Shown: positions 1-7,828, numbered from the stretch's first letter. The stretch: DNA of 53,920 nt from Streptomyces sp. NRRL F-6131 (GCA_000719695.1 JOHN01000054.1:1-53920); one strand, 5' to 3'. Made by a program: numbers and translations. The notes: generated by a model from the letters alone, not told the origin.

Positions 1-315
1 GACGGTGCGGTCGCGCTCGTAGACCTTGGCGATCAGCCCGCCCTTGGCGTCGAAGATCTGGGTGGCCTGGGTGAGCGGCGGCGTCTTGAAGTCGTCCGGG
101 ATGTTGGAGAAGCCCTCCGCCGTGTTCTTGGCGGTCAGCCCGAGCGCGCCGACGGCGGGCAGGGCCATGCCCGCCAGCAGTACGCCGGAGAGCACGCTGA
201 CCCCCAGGAACTTCACTCCGTGTCCCGCGTAGCTCAGCGGTGACCCGCGGCGCTTGCCGCGCGGAGCTCCGGTGTTGCCTGGGGGCTGGGGTGTCTGGGG
301 GCGCTTCGGTGCCAT
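1..315 (-). CDS. Penicillin-binding protein / peptidoglycan transglycosylase, N-terminal part only
   Basis: The gene runs off the left edge, so only the first ~105 residues are present. The protein starts at an ATG at 315 and begins with a basic, Pro/Gly-rich cytoplasmic tail (MAPKRPQTPQPPGNTG), followed by one hydrophobic membrane anchor (about residues 33-60, FLGVSVLSGVLLAGMALPAV). After that comes an extracytoplasmic stretch including ATQIFDAKGGLIAKVYERDR, which is typical of the opening of the glycosyltransferase-51 domain of bifunctional class A PBPs. Such enzymes polymerise and crosslink peptidoglycan at the outer face of the membrane. From memory, a PBP gene sits divergently next to wblA in Streptomyces, which supports the call. 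The catalytic domains lie outside the window and cannot be checked. Confidence 0.85.
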   Translation of the reverse strand, partial: MAPKRPQTPQPPGNTGAPRGKRRGSPLSYAGHGVKFLGVSVLSGVLLAGMALPAVGALGLTAKNTAEGFSNIPDDFKTPPLTQATQIFDAKGGLIAKVYERDRTV

Positions 316-368
316 GGGGAGAACCCTACGTTGCCGAATGCCGCACACCGGGGCAGGTGTTCGCCTAG

Positions 369-381
369 GCTTGTCACAAGC
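369..381. promoter_or_regulatory. Inverted repeat in the PBP-wblA intergenic region
   Basis: A perfect 13-bp palindrome with one central base (GCTTGT-C-ACAAGC). It lies about 55 bp from the PBP start and at the far end of the 423-bp divergent spacer that feeds wblA. It could be an operator. No regulator is assigned. Confidence 0.35.
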
Positions 382-410
382 TTGCGACAGCTTCGCTCTG
401 TCAGCATCGA

Positions 411-426
411 TCACTCTTGTGAGTGA
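411..426. promoter_or_regulatory. Palindromic operator candidate, copy 1 (TCACTC-N4-GAGTGA)
   Basis: Perfect arms TCACTC and GAGTGA separated by TTGT; one more base pairs on each side (A410/T427). It matches copy 2 at 568-583 in both arms. The arms fit the BldD half-sites as I recall them (TNACNC and GNGTNA), but the spacer is 4 bp instead of 1, so the assignment to BldD is only a suggestion. Confidence 0.55.
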
Positions 427-567
427 TGAGAATTGCCCGAATTGTCTGCTGCTGAGGCGCTTTTGAGGCAGTTCTTGACCGTTGCACGCCCGAGTTCGGT
501 AGCGCTGCGTGACGGTCCGCGTGGCGAGAGTGGCGCCCGTGACCTTGGCAAGGCTTGCGACCTGCGA

Positions 568-583
568 TCACTCCAACGAGTGA
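568..583. promoter_or_regulatory. Palindromic operator candidate, copy 2 (TCACTC-N4-GAGTGA)
   Basis: Same arms as the copy at 411-426, with spacer CAAC. The two copies are exactly 157 bp apart (about 15 turns of B-DNA), so a protein bound to each would face the same side. This copy is about 155 bp upstream of the chosen wblA start. The rest of the 316-738 spacer shows a TTGACC (475-480) and a TAACGT (661-666) that could be promoter elements, and no gene. Confidence 0.55.
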
Positions 584-738
584 GCTGATCGCCACCCATA
601 GTCCAATTGGGTCATTCGAGATTGAGCCCGAAGGGGCTGTTGCAAGCAGTCGTTCTTCCGTAACGTCCTCAACTGGCAACGGTGAATATGCCGTTGCCGC
701 CGTGGGGGAGCCTCGATTCGGGAGAGGACGGCGCCGGC

Positions 739-1062
739 ATGGGCTGGGTAGACGACTGGAGTGCGCAGGCCGCCTGCCGCACGAGTGATCCGGACGAACT
801 GTTCGTCCAGGGGGCGGCGCAGAATCGCGCCAAGGCGGTGTGCAGCGGGTGCCCCGTGCGCACGGAGTGCCTGGCCGACGCGCTGGACAACCGGGTGGAG
901 TTCGGGGTCTGGGGCGGGATGACCGAGCGGGAGCGTCGGGCGCTGCTGCGCCGTCGGCCGACCGTGATCTCGTGGCGGCGGCTGCTGGAGACGGCCCGCA
1001 CCGAGTACGAGACCTCGCTGGCCACCGGCGTGATACTGACGGACTACGCCCAGGCGGGCTGA
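739..1062 (+). CDS. wblA: WhiB-like iron-sulfur regulator WblA
   Basis: A 107-aa WhiB-family protein. It has the four cysteines that bind a 4Fe-4S cluster: one in SAQAACR near residue 13, then the C-x2-C-x5-C group in AVCSGCPVRTECLAD. The family G[VI]WGG turn (EFGVWGGMTERERRALLRRRP) and a basic C-terminal segment follow. The protein is nearly identical to S. coelicolor WblA as I remember it. WblA is a global regulator that favours sporulation and represses antibiotic production. I chose ATG 739 because GGAGAGGA lies at 721-728 and the known protein begins MGWV. An in-frame GTG at 682 would add 19 residues. The gene is monocistronic, behind a long leader with paired palindromes. Confidence 0.95.
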   Translation: MGWVDDWSAQAACRTSDPDELFVQGAAQNRAKAVCSGCPVRTECLADALDNRVEFGVWGGMTERERRALLRRRPTVISWRRLLETARTEYETSLATGVILTDYAQAG

Positions 1063-1153
1063 GTCCCGGCCCAGGGAGTTCCGGTCCCGGAGGTTCCGGG
1101 GTCGGCGTTCCGTGGACGTCTGCGGACATTCCGGGTCGGGGGGCTCGGATCGG

Positions 1154-1176
1154 GGGCCCGGGCCGACGGCTCGGGC
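1154..1176. terminator. Hairpin between convergent wblA and ArsA-like gene
   Basis: GGCCCGGGCC pairs with GGCTCGGGCC (one G-U) across a 3-nt loop. It lies in the 188-bp convergent spacer and could stop transcription from both sides. It has no T-run, as is usual for such GC-rich terminators. Immediately after the wblA stop, from 1061, three loosely related 15-bp blocks are visible (consensus GAGTTCCGGTCCCGG). Confidence 0.5.
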
Positions 1177-1250
1177 CGGACCGGTACGCACGGACCACCA
1201 CACCGGGAGCACCTCGCGGGAACCGGTCGGACCGTGAGCGGTGGGCCGGC

Positions 1251-2471
1251 TCAGTCGGCCGACCCGCTGAGCCGCTCGCCGATCGTCCGCAGTCCCTCCA
1301 GGTCGTGGACGTCCCCGGGCAGCGCGGCGACCTCGACGATCGGCACGTCCGGGTAGACCGAGACGAAGCGGTCGCGGGTCCGCCGTTCGCGCACCATCAC
1401 CTGCATCCGCTCGGCGTGCAGCCGCAGCAGTCCGGCCGCGAGCAGTTCGGCGTCGGGCGAGGCGTGCTCCGACCCGTTCTCCTCCAGCGCCTCGGCCGCG
1501 GCGAGCGCCCGTTCGGCGGTGAGTTGCGGGGCGCCCGTCCCGTGCACCCGGTTGAGCACCAGCCCGGCCAGCGGCATCCGGTCGGCGGCCAGCCGGTCCA
1601 CGAAGTACGCCGCCTCGCGCAGCGCGTCCCGCTCCGGCGCGGCCACCACCAGGAACGCCGTGCCCGGGGCCTGGAGCAGCTGGTACGTGCGGTCCGCGCG
1701 CTCCCGGAAGCCGCCGAACATCGAGTCCATCGCGCTGATGAAGGTCTGCACGTCGGTCAGCAACTGGGCGCCGAAGATCTTGCCGAGGGTGCCGGTGAAC
1801 AGGCCCATCCCGACGTTGAGGAACTTCATCGCGGACCGGCCGCCGACCTTGGCCGGGGCGGTCAGGATCCGGATCACCTTGCCGTCGAGGAACGACCCGA
1901 GCCGGTTCGGCGCGTCCAGGAAGTCCAGCGCGGACCGGGACGGCGGGGTGTCGACGACGATGAGGTCCCACTCCTCGGCCGCCCGCAGCTGGCCGAGCTT
2001 CTCCATCGCCATGTACTCCTGCGTGCCCGCGAAGCCGGCCGACAGGGACTGGTAGAAGGGGTTCTCCATGATCGCGCGGGCCCGCTCGGGGTCGGCGTGG
2101 GCCAGCACGACCTCGTCGAAGGTCCGCTTCATGTCGAGCATCATGGCCTGCAGCTCGCCGTCGCCGGTCACGCCCTTGACGACCCGCGGGGTGTTGTCGA
2201 GCTCGGTCAGGCCCATCGACTGCGCCAGCCGGCGGGCCGGGTCGATGGTCAGGACGACGACCTTGCGGCCGCGCTCGGCCGCCCGCAGGCCGATCGCCGC
2301 CGCGGTGGTGGTCTTGCCGACGCCGCCGGAGCCGCAGCAGACGATGATCCGGGTCTTCGGACTGTCGATCAGCTCGTCCACGGCGAGTCGGCTGCCGCCG
2401 GCACCCGCACCGCCCGCACCGCCCGCACCGCCCGTGCCGTTCCGTCCGGTCGTGCCGGTCCGCCCGCTCAC
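1251..2471 (-). CDS. ArsA/GET3-like P-loop ATPase
   Basis: A 406-aa cytoplasmic ATPase of the anion-transporting ArsA/GET3 group. The Walker A motif GSGGVGKTTT lies at residues 47-56. A switch-I-like LTIDPARRLAQ and a switch-II-like VVDTPPS follow. Before the P-loop comes a ~27-residue Gly/Ala/Thr-rich tail with GGA repeats, likely disordered. The start overlaps the stop of the upstream ATPase gene by 4 bp, so the two are translationally coupled and probably form a heterodimer. Actinobacterial pairs of this type sit next to wblA; their cargo is not established, and no arsenite-specific cysteines or ArsB pump accompany them. Older annotations say ion-transporting ATPase. Confidence 0.9.
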   Translation of the reverse strand: MSGRTGTTGRNGTGGAGGAGGAGAGGSRLAVDELIDSPKTRIIVCCGSGGVGKTTTAAAIGLRAAERGRKVVVLTIDPARRLAQSMGLTELDNTPRVVKGVTGDGELQAMMLDMKRTFDEVVLAHADPERARAIMENPFYQSLSAGFAGTQEYMAMEKLGQLRAAEEWDLIVVDTPPSRSALDFLDAPNRLGSFLDGKVIRILTAPAKVGGRSAMKFLNVGMGLFTGTLGKIFGAQLLTDVQTFISAMDSMFGGFRERADRTYQLLQAPGTAFLVVAAPERDALREAAYFVDRLAADRMPLAGLVLNRVHGTGAPQLTAERALAAAEALEENGSEHASPDAELLAAGLLRLHAERMQVMVRERRTRDRFVSVYPDVPIVEVAALPGDVHDLEGLRTIGERLSGSAD

Positions 2472-3590
2472 GCTGCCCCCTGCCGCTTCAGTTCGCCCGC
2501 CAGCCGGTAGAGCGCGCCGAGGTCCACGCCCTCGCCCAGCAGCGGAAGTTCGTACGTCGGGAGCTTCAGGTGTTGGAGGTCGGCGCGCCGGGCGCGCTCC
2601 AGTTCCACCCGCTCGGCGTGCTCCCGGGCCTGCTCCAGCAGCGGGTCGATCAGCGGTTCGACCGCCGCCCGGACGGTCTCCGGCTTGCGCGAGCGGCCCC
2701 CGAGACCCGCCTCGCCGAGCGCCAGCGCGACCTCCTCGCGGTGGTCGCCGTCCACCGCGGCCACCGCCGCCGCGTCCAGCACCGGCGGCCGGACCATGTT
2801 GACCAGGACGCCGCCCACCGGCAGCCCCGCCTCGCGCAGCTCGGCGAAGCCGTCGACGGTCTCCTGGACCGGCATCTCCTCCAACAGGGTGACCAGGTGC
2901 ACGGCCGTCTCCGCCGACTTCAGCACCCGCATCACGGCCTGCGCCTGGCTGTGGATCGGCCCTATCCGCGCCAGGCCGGCCACCTCGGAGTTGACGTTCA
3001 GGAACCGGGTGATCCGCCCGGTCGGCGGCGCGTCCATCACCACCGCGTCATAGGTCCGCCGCCCGTCCGGGCCCTTGCGGCGGGCGGCCTCGCAGGCCTT
3101 GCCGGTCAGCAGCACGTCCCGGACGCCGGGGGCGATGGTGGTCGCGAAGTCGACGAACCCGACCTTCTGCAGCGCCTTCCCGGCCCGGCCGAGCTTGTAG
3201 AACATGTCGAGGTACTCGAGCAGCGCCTGCTCGGTGTCGATGGCCAGGGCGTGCAGCTCGCCACCACCGGAGCCGCCCGTACCGCCCGTGCCCCCCTTGC
3301 CGCCGGGACCGCCTGTCGGGCCGTCGGAGGACAGGCCCAGCTGCGCCGGGGTGACGGTGGCGATCCGGCGCTCCTCGTAGGGGAGTGCCGCTATCCCGAA
3401 CAGCTCGGCGATGCCCTGCCGGCCCTCCACCTCGATCAGCAGGGTCCGGCGGCCCTCCGCGGCGAGCGCCAGGGCCAGCGCCGCGGCCACCGTGGTCTTC
3501 CCGGTCCCGCCCTTGCCGCTGACCACGTGCAGCCGCACGCCCTCCCAGTCGGGATCGCGCCGGGCCGCCTGGCCGGGGGTGCGTGCCACG
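2468..3590 (-). CDS. ArsA/GET3-like P-loop ATPase, partner subunit
   Basis: About 373 aa if it starts at GTG 3590, which is preceded by a GGAG-type ribosome site. An in-frame GTG at 3625 would add 12 residues. The signature GKGGTGKTT lies at residues 25-33, with ALPYEERR, VVMDAPPTGRITRFLNV (switch II) and a conserved C-terminal LPTYELPLLGEGVD. A low-complexity Gly/Thr insert (about residues 88-112, GGPGGKGGTGGTGGSGGG) sits where the S. coelicolor protein, as I recall it, has only a few residues. First gene of a two-gene operon with the ATPase at 1251-2471; the pair is expected to act together on an unknown client. Confidence 0.9.
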
Positions 3591-3777
3591 CTCCGTCTCC
3601 GTCCGTCTCCGAGGGCCGGCACCACGCAGGTGCCCTCCCGCGAGGGTAACCAGGGACCGCGCCGGATGCCGGGACTACCCAGGGGGCCGGACCTGAATCA
3701 TGCCCGGATTGTGGGCCACCTCACACGCGCGAGCGCGCCCGGGCCCGGACCGGGGCCGATCGCCGGGACGGAACGTC

Positions 3778-3783
3778 TAGAGT
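3778..3783 (+). promoter_or_regulatory. -10 element of a probable leaderless promoter
   Basis: TAGAGT (TANNNT) ends 7 nt before the ATG at 3791, and no ribosome site is present, which indicates that transcription starts at or next to the start codon. The rest of the 200-bp divergent spacer 3591-3790 shows no other clear feature. Confidence 0.5.
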
Positions 3784-3790
3784 CTGGCCC

Positions 3791-3949
3791 ATGACCAAGT
3801 GGGAATACATGACGGCACCTCTGCTGGTGCACGCCACCAAGCAGATCCTGGACAACTTCGGCCACGACGGCTGGGAGCTGGTCCAGGTCGTACCGGGCCC
3901 GAACCCGGAGCAGCTGGTGGCCTACTTCAAGCGGGAGAAGCAGGCATGA
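3791..3949 (+). CDS. Small DUF4177-type protein
   Basis: 52 aa: MTKWEYMTAPLLVHATKQI then LDNFGHDGWELVQVV. The pattern of a W-E-Y opening, a central G-x-x-GWELV and a C-terminal aromatic-basic end (AYFKREKQA) is that of DUF4177 small proteins. Function unknown. Its stop overlaps the start of the RidA gene (ATGA), so the two are translationally coupled. Third codon positions are almost all G or C, supporting real coding. Likely translated from a leaderless mRNA. Confidence 0.85.
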   Translation: MTKWEYMTAPLLVHATKQILDNFGHDGWELVQVVPGPNPEQLVAYFKREKQA

Positions 3950-4416
3950 GCAAGGTCGAGGAGAAGCTGGCCGAGCTGGGCCTGACCCTGCCGCCGGTGG
4001 CCGCCCCGGTCGCCGCCTACGTGCCGGCCCTGCGCACCGGTGACTTCGTCTTCACCTCCGGCCAGCTGCCGATGGTGGCGGGCAAGCTCCCGAACACCGG
4101 CAAGGTCGGCGCCGAGGTCACCCCGGAGGAGGCCAAGGAGCTCGCGCAGATCTGCGCGCTGAACGCCCTGGCCGCCGTCAAGTCGGTGATCGGCGACCTC
4201 GACCTGGTCGAGCAGGTCGTCAAGGTGGTCGGCTTCGTCGCCTCCGCCCCCGACTTCACCGGTCAGCCCGGCGTGATCAACGGCACGAGCGAGCTGCTCG
4301 GCCGGGTGCTCGGCGAGGCCGGTGTGCACGCCCGCAGCGCGGTCGGCGTCACGGTGCTGCCGCTGGACGCCCCGGTCGAGGTCGAGATCCAGGTCCGCGT
4401 CCGCGCCGGAGCCTGA
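3946..4416 (+). CDS. RidA family (YjgF/YER057c) enamine/imine deaminase-like protein
   Basis: 156 aa. The RidA signature is visible near the C-terminus: HARSAVGVTVLPLDAP then VEVEI, with the conserved Arg of the active-site cleft and the closing Glu. Family members form trimers and hydrolyse reactive enamine/imine intermediates (for example 2-aminoacrylate) released by PLP enzymes. This protein belongs to the slightly longer subgroup with a C-x-A-L-N-A-L helix. Coupled to the DUF4177 gene by an ATGA overlap. The exact substrate is not known. Confidence 0.88.
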   Translation: MSKVEEKLAELGLTLPPVAAPVAAYVPALRTGDFVFTSGQLPMVAGKLPNTGKVGAEVTPEEAKELAQICALNALAAVKSVIGDLDLVEQVVKVVGFVASAPDFTGQPGVINGTSELLGRVLGEAGVHARSAVGVTVLPLDAPVEVEIQVRVRAGA

Positions 4417-4468
4417 CCCCTCGCACCCCGTAGCGCCCACGGCCGCCACGGCCGCCCCTCGGACCCGT

Positions 4469-4523
4469 ACGGCTCGGAGCCGTTCGGTGTGCCCCGGGGC
4501 GTCCGGGGCGGCCGTGTGCCGCC
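4469..4523 (+). terminator. Hairpin region after RidA gene
   Basis: Two short stems follow the RidA stop: ACGGCT-cgg-AGCCGT (4469-4483) and GGCGGC-cgtgt-GCCGCC (4507-4523). Both are weak on their own; together they probably end the DUF4177-RidA transcript. A 15-bp block GCGGACGACCCGCCG occurs twice just downstream (4541 and 4563). Confidence 0.35.
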
Positions 4524-4628
4524 GACACCCCGCCGTGTGCCGCGGACGACCCGCCGCGCGGCGCGGACGACCCGCCGGGAGCGGGCCGGAGAACCGATCA
4601 CCCCTGTCCAAGCCCGCCCCCGGGCGCT

Positions 4629-4634
4629 TAGCAT
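4629..4634 (+). promoter_or_regulatory. -10 element of a probable leaderless promoter
   Basis: TAGCAT lies exactly 6 nt before the ATG at 4641 and no Shine-Dalgarno sequence is present. A TGTCCA 18 bp upstream (4605-4610) is a possible weak -35. Confidence 0.55.
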
Positions 4635-4640
4635 CCGGGC

Positions 4641-5519
4641 ATGGACCAGCGAGCAACGACGCTCCCGATGCCGCCCGGCTGGCCCGCCCGGATCAGGGCG
4701 GCCGACGCGGGTGAGCTGACCCCGCCCGTGCCCAGGCCGTCCGCCACCGTGGTGCTGCTCCGGGACACCGGGGCGGGCACCGACCCCGAGGCGTACCTGC
4801 TGCGCCGCCGCACCTCGATGGCGTTCGCCGCCGGCATGTACGCCTACCCGGGCGGCGGGGTCGACCGGCGCGACGCCGAGGCCGAGCTCGGCTGGGCAGG
4901 GCCGGGGCCGCGGGAGTGGGCCGAGCGGCTCGGCGTGGACGCCCGGACCGCGCAGGCGGTGGTCTGCGCCGCCGTCCGCGAGACCTTCGAGGAGGCCGGC
5001 GTCCTGCTGGCCGGCCCGGACGCCGACAGCGTGGCCGAGCCCCGGGACTGGAGCGCGGAGCGCGCCGCCCTGGAGGCCCACGAGCTCTCCTTCGCCGACT
5101 TCCTGCGCGACCACGGGCTGCTGCTCCGCAGCGACCTGCTGGCCGGCTGGGCCCGGTGGATCACCCCGGCCTTCGAGGAGCGCCGGTACGACACCTGGTT
5201 CTTCGTCGCGGCCCTGCCGCCCGGTCAGGACGCCGCCCGCGAGGTCGGCGAGGCCGACCGGGTCGCCTGGCTCACCCCGGCCGAGGCCGTCCGGGGCTAC
5301 GAGGAGGGCCGGTTCGGCATGCTGCCGCCTACCGTCACCGTGCTGCGCGAGCTGCTGCCGGTGCGCAGCGCCGCCGAGGCGCTGGGGGTGGCGGCGGGGC
5401 GCTCGCTGGAACCGGTGCTCGGCCGGGCCGAGGTGCGCGGCGAGCGACTGACCGTCCGCTGGCCGGGGTACGACGAGCTGACGATCGACGGCAGCTTCCC
5501 CGAGGAACGCGTCGGCTGA
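4641..5519 (+). CDS. NUDIX hydrolase (NUDT7/NUDT19-like)
   Basis: 292 aa. A NUDIX fold with YLLRRRTSMAFAAGMYAYPGGGVD leading into the box, and the catalytic helix AVRETFEEAGVLLAG with its REtfEEaG core. The Gly-rich start of the box and the REUxEE part are separated by a ~35-residue insert, which is typical of the NUDT19-like group and differs from the MutT type. These enzymes cleave nucleoside-diphosphate-X substrates such as CoA derivatives; the substrate cannot be read from the sequence. Single gene, apparently leaderless. The C-terminal part (TPAEAV, GMLPPTVTVLREL) is the usual adaptor helix of the family. Confidence 0.88.
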   Translation: MDQRATTLPMPPGWPARIRAADAGELTPPVPRPSATVVLLRDTGAGTDPEAYLLRRRTSMAFAAGMYAYPGGGVDRRDAEAELGWAGPGPREWAERLGVDARTAQAVVCAAVRETFEEAGVLLAGPDADSVAEPRDWSAERAALEAHELSFADFLRDHGLLLRSDLLAGWARWITPAFEERRYDTWFFVAALPPGQDAAREVGEADRVAWLTPAEAVRGYEEGRFGMLPPTVTVLRELLPVRSAAEALGVAAGRSLEPVLGRAEVRGERLTVRWPGYDELTIDGSFPEERVG

Positions 5520-5556
5520 CCACGCCCGGACCTCCCGGTCCGTCCCGGATGTCCGC

Positions 5557-5603
5557 CTGATACGGCCGCTCATGGACCGCTCATACGTCCGCTGATATGT
5601 CCG
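5557..5603. repeat. Imperfect ~12-bp tandem repeat
   Basis: Four units resembling CTGATACGGCCG / CTCATACGTCCG / CTGATATGTCCG lie between the NUDIX stop and the next small gene. Unit 2 is one base short. The array may include the promoter of the 58-aa gene. Confidence 0.6.
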
Positions 5604-5655
5604 CAGGTGATCCGCTCCACCGCGGGTCCACCGCACGAGAAAGGACCGACGCCCG

Positions 5656-5832
5656 ATGACCCACAACGACGTGGCTCGCCGGACGGCACCCGAGATGCCC
5701 GCCCGCCGCCTGATCCCGCGCAACCCGGCCTGTGAGAGCGACTCCGTCCGCTTCTCCGAGGTGGCCCAGCGCGCCCTCGTCCGGGCGCTGCCGAGCCGCT
5801 TGCTGCACCGCGAGGGCGAGGACCGCCGGTGA
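5656..5832 (+). CDS. Hypothetical 58-aa protein
   Basis: MTHNDVARRTAPEMPARR opens a small, Arg-rich, soluble protein with no membrane segment and no motif I recognise. The evidence for reality is a strong ribosome site (GAGAAAGGA, 5637-5645), third positions almost all G/C, and an overlap of its stop codon with the GTG start of the hydrolase gene (GTGA), implying translational coupling. It may act only as a translated leader for the hydrolase. Confidence 0.65.
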   Translation: MTHNDVARRTAPEMPARRLIPRNPACESDSVRFSEVAQRALVRALPSRLLHREGEDRR

Positions 5833-6656
5833 GCGGACTCCTGCCGGGTGACCCCGCCGCCGGGATCGGCGGCGAGGCCACTCCCCGTGCGCACTGCGTG
5901 CTGGCGCCGAACCCGTCCCCGATGACGCTGGACGGCACCAACACCTGGCTGCTCTCCGAGCCGGGCTCGGACCTCGCCGTGGTGATCGATCCGGGCCCGC
6001 TGCACGAGGGCCACCTGCGCCGGGTGATCGAGACCGCCGAGCAGCAGGGCAAGCGGGTGGCACTCACCCTGCTCACCCACGGGCACGCCGACCACTCCGA
6101 GGGCGCGGCCCGGTTCGCCGAGCTGACCGGCACGGAGGTCCGCGCGCTGGACCCGGCGCACCGGCTCGGCTCCGAGGGACTCACGGACGGCCAGCGCCTG
6201 GACGTCGGCGGCCTCGACCTGCGGGTGGTCGCCACCCCCGGTCACACCTCGGACTCCCTCACCTTCCACCTGCCCGCCGACGGCGCGATCCTCACCGGTG
6301 ACACCGTGCTGGGCCGGGGCACCACGATGGTCGCCCACCCGGACGGCCGGCTGGGCGACTACCTGGACTCGCTGCGCCACCTGCACGCCATGGCCGCCGA
6401 GCACGGCGTCCGGACGGTGCTGCCGGGGCACGGGCCGGTGCTCGCGGACGCGCTCGGTGCGGTGGACTACTACCTGGCACACCGGGCGGGCCGGCTGGCC
6501 CAGGTGGAGACGGCCGTCGAGGCAGGCTGCCGAACGTCGGCCGAGGTGGTGGAGCGGGTCTACGCGGACGTCGACCGCTCGCTGTGGCCGGCCGCCGAGC
6601 TGTCGGTCCGGGCCCAGCTCCAGTACCTCAGGGAGCACGGGCTCATCCCGGACTGA
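5829..6656 (+). CDS. Metallo-beta-lactamase-fold hydrolase (LACTB2-like)
   Basis: 275 aa. All zinc ligands of the fold are present in order: THGHADHSEGA (HxHxDH), TPGHTSDS (His), LTGDTVLG (bridging Asp) and LPGHGPVLAD (His). A C-terminal helical/winged domain (EVVERVYADVDRSLW, YLREHGLI) follows, as in LACTB2 proteins, which have endoribonuclease or thioester-hydrolase activity in characterised members. The start GTG 5829 overlaps the upstream 58-aa ORF. Cytoplasmic; no signal peptide. Transcription ends at the strong hairpin at 6751-6786. Confidence 0.9.
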   Translation: MSGLLPGDPAAGIGGEATPRAHCVLAPNPSPMTLDGTNTWLLSEPGSDLAVVIDPGPLHEGHLRRVIETAEQQGKRVALTLLTHGHADHSEGAARFAELTGTEVRALDPAHRLGSEGLTDGQRLDVGGLDLRVVATPGHTSDSLTFHLPADGAILTGDTVLGRGTTMVAHPDGRLGDYLDSLRHLHAMAAEHGVRTVLPGHGPVLADALGAVDYYLAHRAGRLAQVETAVEAGCRTSAEVVERVYADVDRSLWPAAELSVRAQLQYLREHGLIPD

Positions 6657-6696
6657 CCGTCGGGTGCTGCACGGCTTCCGGCCCGGCCTCAGGTCC

Positions 6697-6748
6697 GGGC
6701 CGCGCGACCGGGCCGCGCGACCGGGCCGCGCGACCGGGTTTCGCGACC
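6697..6748. repeat. 13-bp tandem repeat, 4 units
   Basis: GGGCCGCGCGACC occurs three times perfectly (from 6697, 6710 and 6723) and a fourth time with changes (GGGTTTCGCGACC, 6736-6748). It lies directly before the convergent terminator, between the hydrolase and crp. Confidence 0.9.
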
Positions 6749-6750
6749 GA

Positions 6751-6786
6751 CGAAGGGCCCGTCCGCCGGAGCGTACGGGCCCTTCG
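6751..6786. terminator. Bidirectional intrinsic terminator
   Basis: A perfect 12-bp stem (CGAAGGGCCCGT with ACGGGCCCTTCG) and a 12-nt loop, between two genes that converge. It serves both the hydrolase (+) and crp (-). Confidence 0.85.
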
Positions 6787-6846
6787 GATGCCGTTCGGGC
6801 GCGGACCGCGGACCGCTGCTGACGGCCGCGGTCCCGGCGTCGTGGA

Positions 6847-7521
6847 CTACCGGGAGCGGCGGGAGAGCCGCTCGACGTCCAGCAGGACGACCGCGCGGGC
6901 CTCCAGCTTCAGCCAGCCGCGGCCGGCGAAGTCGGCGAGCGCCTTGTTGACCGTCTCGCGGGAGGCGCCGACGAGCTGGGCCAGCTCCTCCTGGGTGAGG
7001 TCGTGGGCGACGTGGATGCCCTCCTCGGACTGCACGCCGAAGCGGCGGGAGAGGTCCAGCAGGGCCTTGGCGACGCGGCCGGGCACGTCGGAGAAGACCA
7101 GGTCGGACATCACGTCGTTGGTCCGGCGCAGACGGCGGGCGATGGCGCGCAGCAGCGCGATCGAGACCTCGGGCCGGGCGTGCAGCCAGGGCTGGAGGTC
7201 GCCGTGGCCGAGGCCCAGCAGCTTGACCTCGGTCAGCGCGCTGGCGGTGGCGGTGCGCGGGCCCGGGTCGAACAGCGACAGCTCGCCGATCATCTCGCTG
7301 GGGCCGAGGACGGCGAGCATGTTCTCGCGGCCGTCCGGCGAGGCCCGGTGCAGCTTGACCTTGCCCTCGGCGACGACGTACAGCCGGTCTCCGGGGTCGC
7401 CCTCGTGGAAGAGCGACTCGCCGCGGGCGAGCGTCACCTCGGTCATGGAAGCGCGCAGCTCGCCGGCCTGTTCGTCGTCGAGTGCCGCGAAGAGTGCGGC
7501 GCGCCGCAGAACGTCGTCCAC
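6847..7521 (-). CDS. crp: Crp/Fnr-family cAMP receptor protein
   Basis: 224 aa from GTG 7521, which follows GAAGGAGGAAGCAC (ideal ribosome site); the length matches S. coelicolor Crp. An N-terminal cyclic-nucleotide-binding domain carries GDRLYVVAEGKVKLHR, then MIGELSLFDPGPRTATA with the Glu and Arg of the cAMP phosphate-binding cassette. A dimerisation helix and a C-terminal winged helix-turn-helix (LTQEELAQLVGASRETVNKAL, about residues 165-185) follow. In Streptomyces, Crp controls germination, development and secondary-metabolite genes. Monocistronic. Confidence 0.96.
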   Translation of the reverse strand: MDDVLRRAALFAALDDEQAGELRASMTEVTLARGESLFHEGDPGDRLYVVAEGKVKLHRASPDGRENMLAVLGPSEMIGELSLFDPGPRTATASALTEVKLLGLGHGDLQPWLHARPEVSIALLRAIARRLRRTNDVMSDLVFSDVPGRVAKALLDLSRRFGVQSEEGIHVAHDLTQEELAQLVGASRETVNKALADFAGRGWLKLEARAVVLLDVERLSRRSR

Positions 7522-7784
7522 GTGCTTCCTCCTTCTCGGCCGGCCGGCCGTCAAGCCCTCCGGCACAAGTTCGTACAGTGCTCTGCATCACCAAGCATGG
7601 CGCATGTCGCTCCGATCATATGAGGAGGGGGTGTGCCGAGGGGTGCTGCGCGGGGCCATTCGTACCGTCGGAACCGCCCCGGCCGCCGGCGACGGTGCCC
7701 GTGACGGGGCCCGCGACGAGGTCCGTGACCAGGACGGCGGCGGCCAGGTGAAGGGGCCGGCGCCGGGTTCGGTGGCGCGGACCG

Positions 7785-7828
7785 CCGGGGATCAGCCGGG
7801 GATCGGCCGGGGACGGGCCGGGGATCAG
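7785..7828. repeat. 11-bp tandem repeat ending in the stop codon of the ArsR-type gene
   Basis: Four 11-bp units: CCGGGGATCAG, CCGGGGATCGG, CCGGGGACGGG, CCGGGGATCAG. The last unit contains the stop codon (TCA on this strand, 7825-7827) of the minus-strand regulator gene, and the other units extend into its downstream spacer. Confidence 0.9.
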
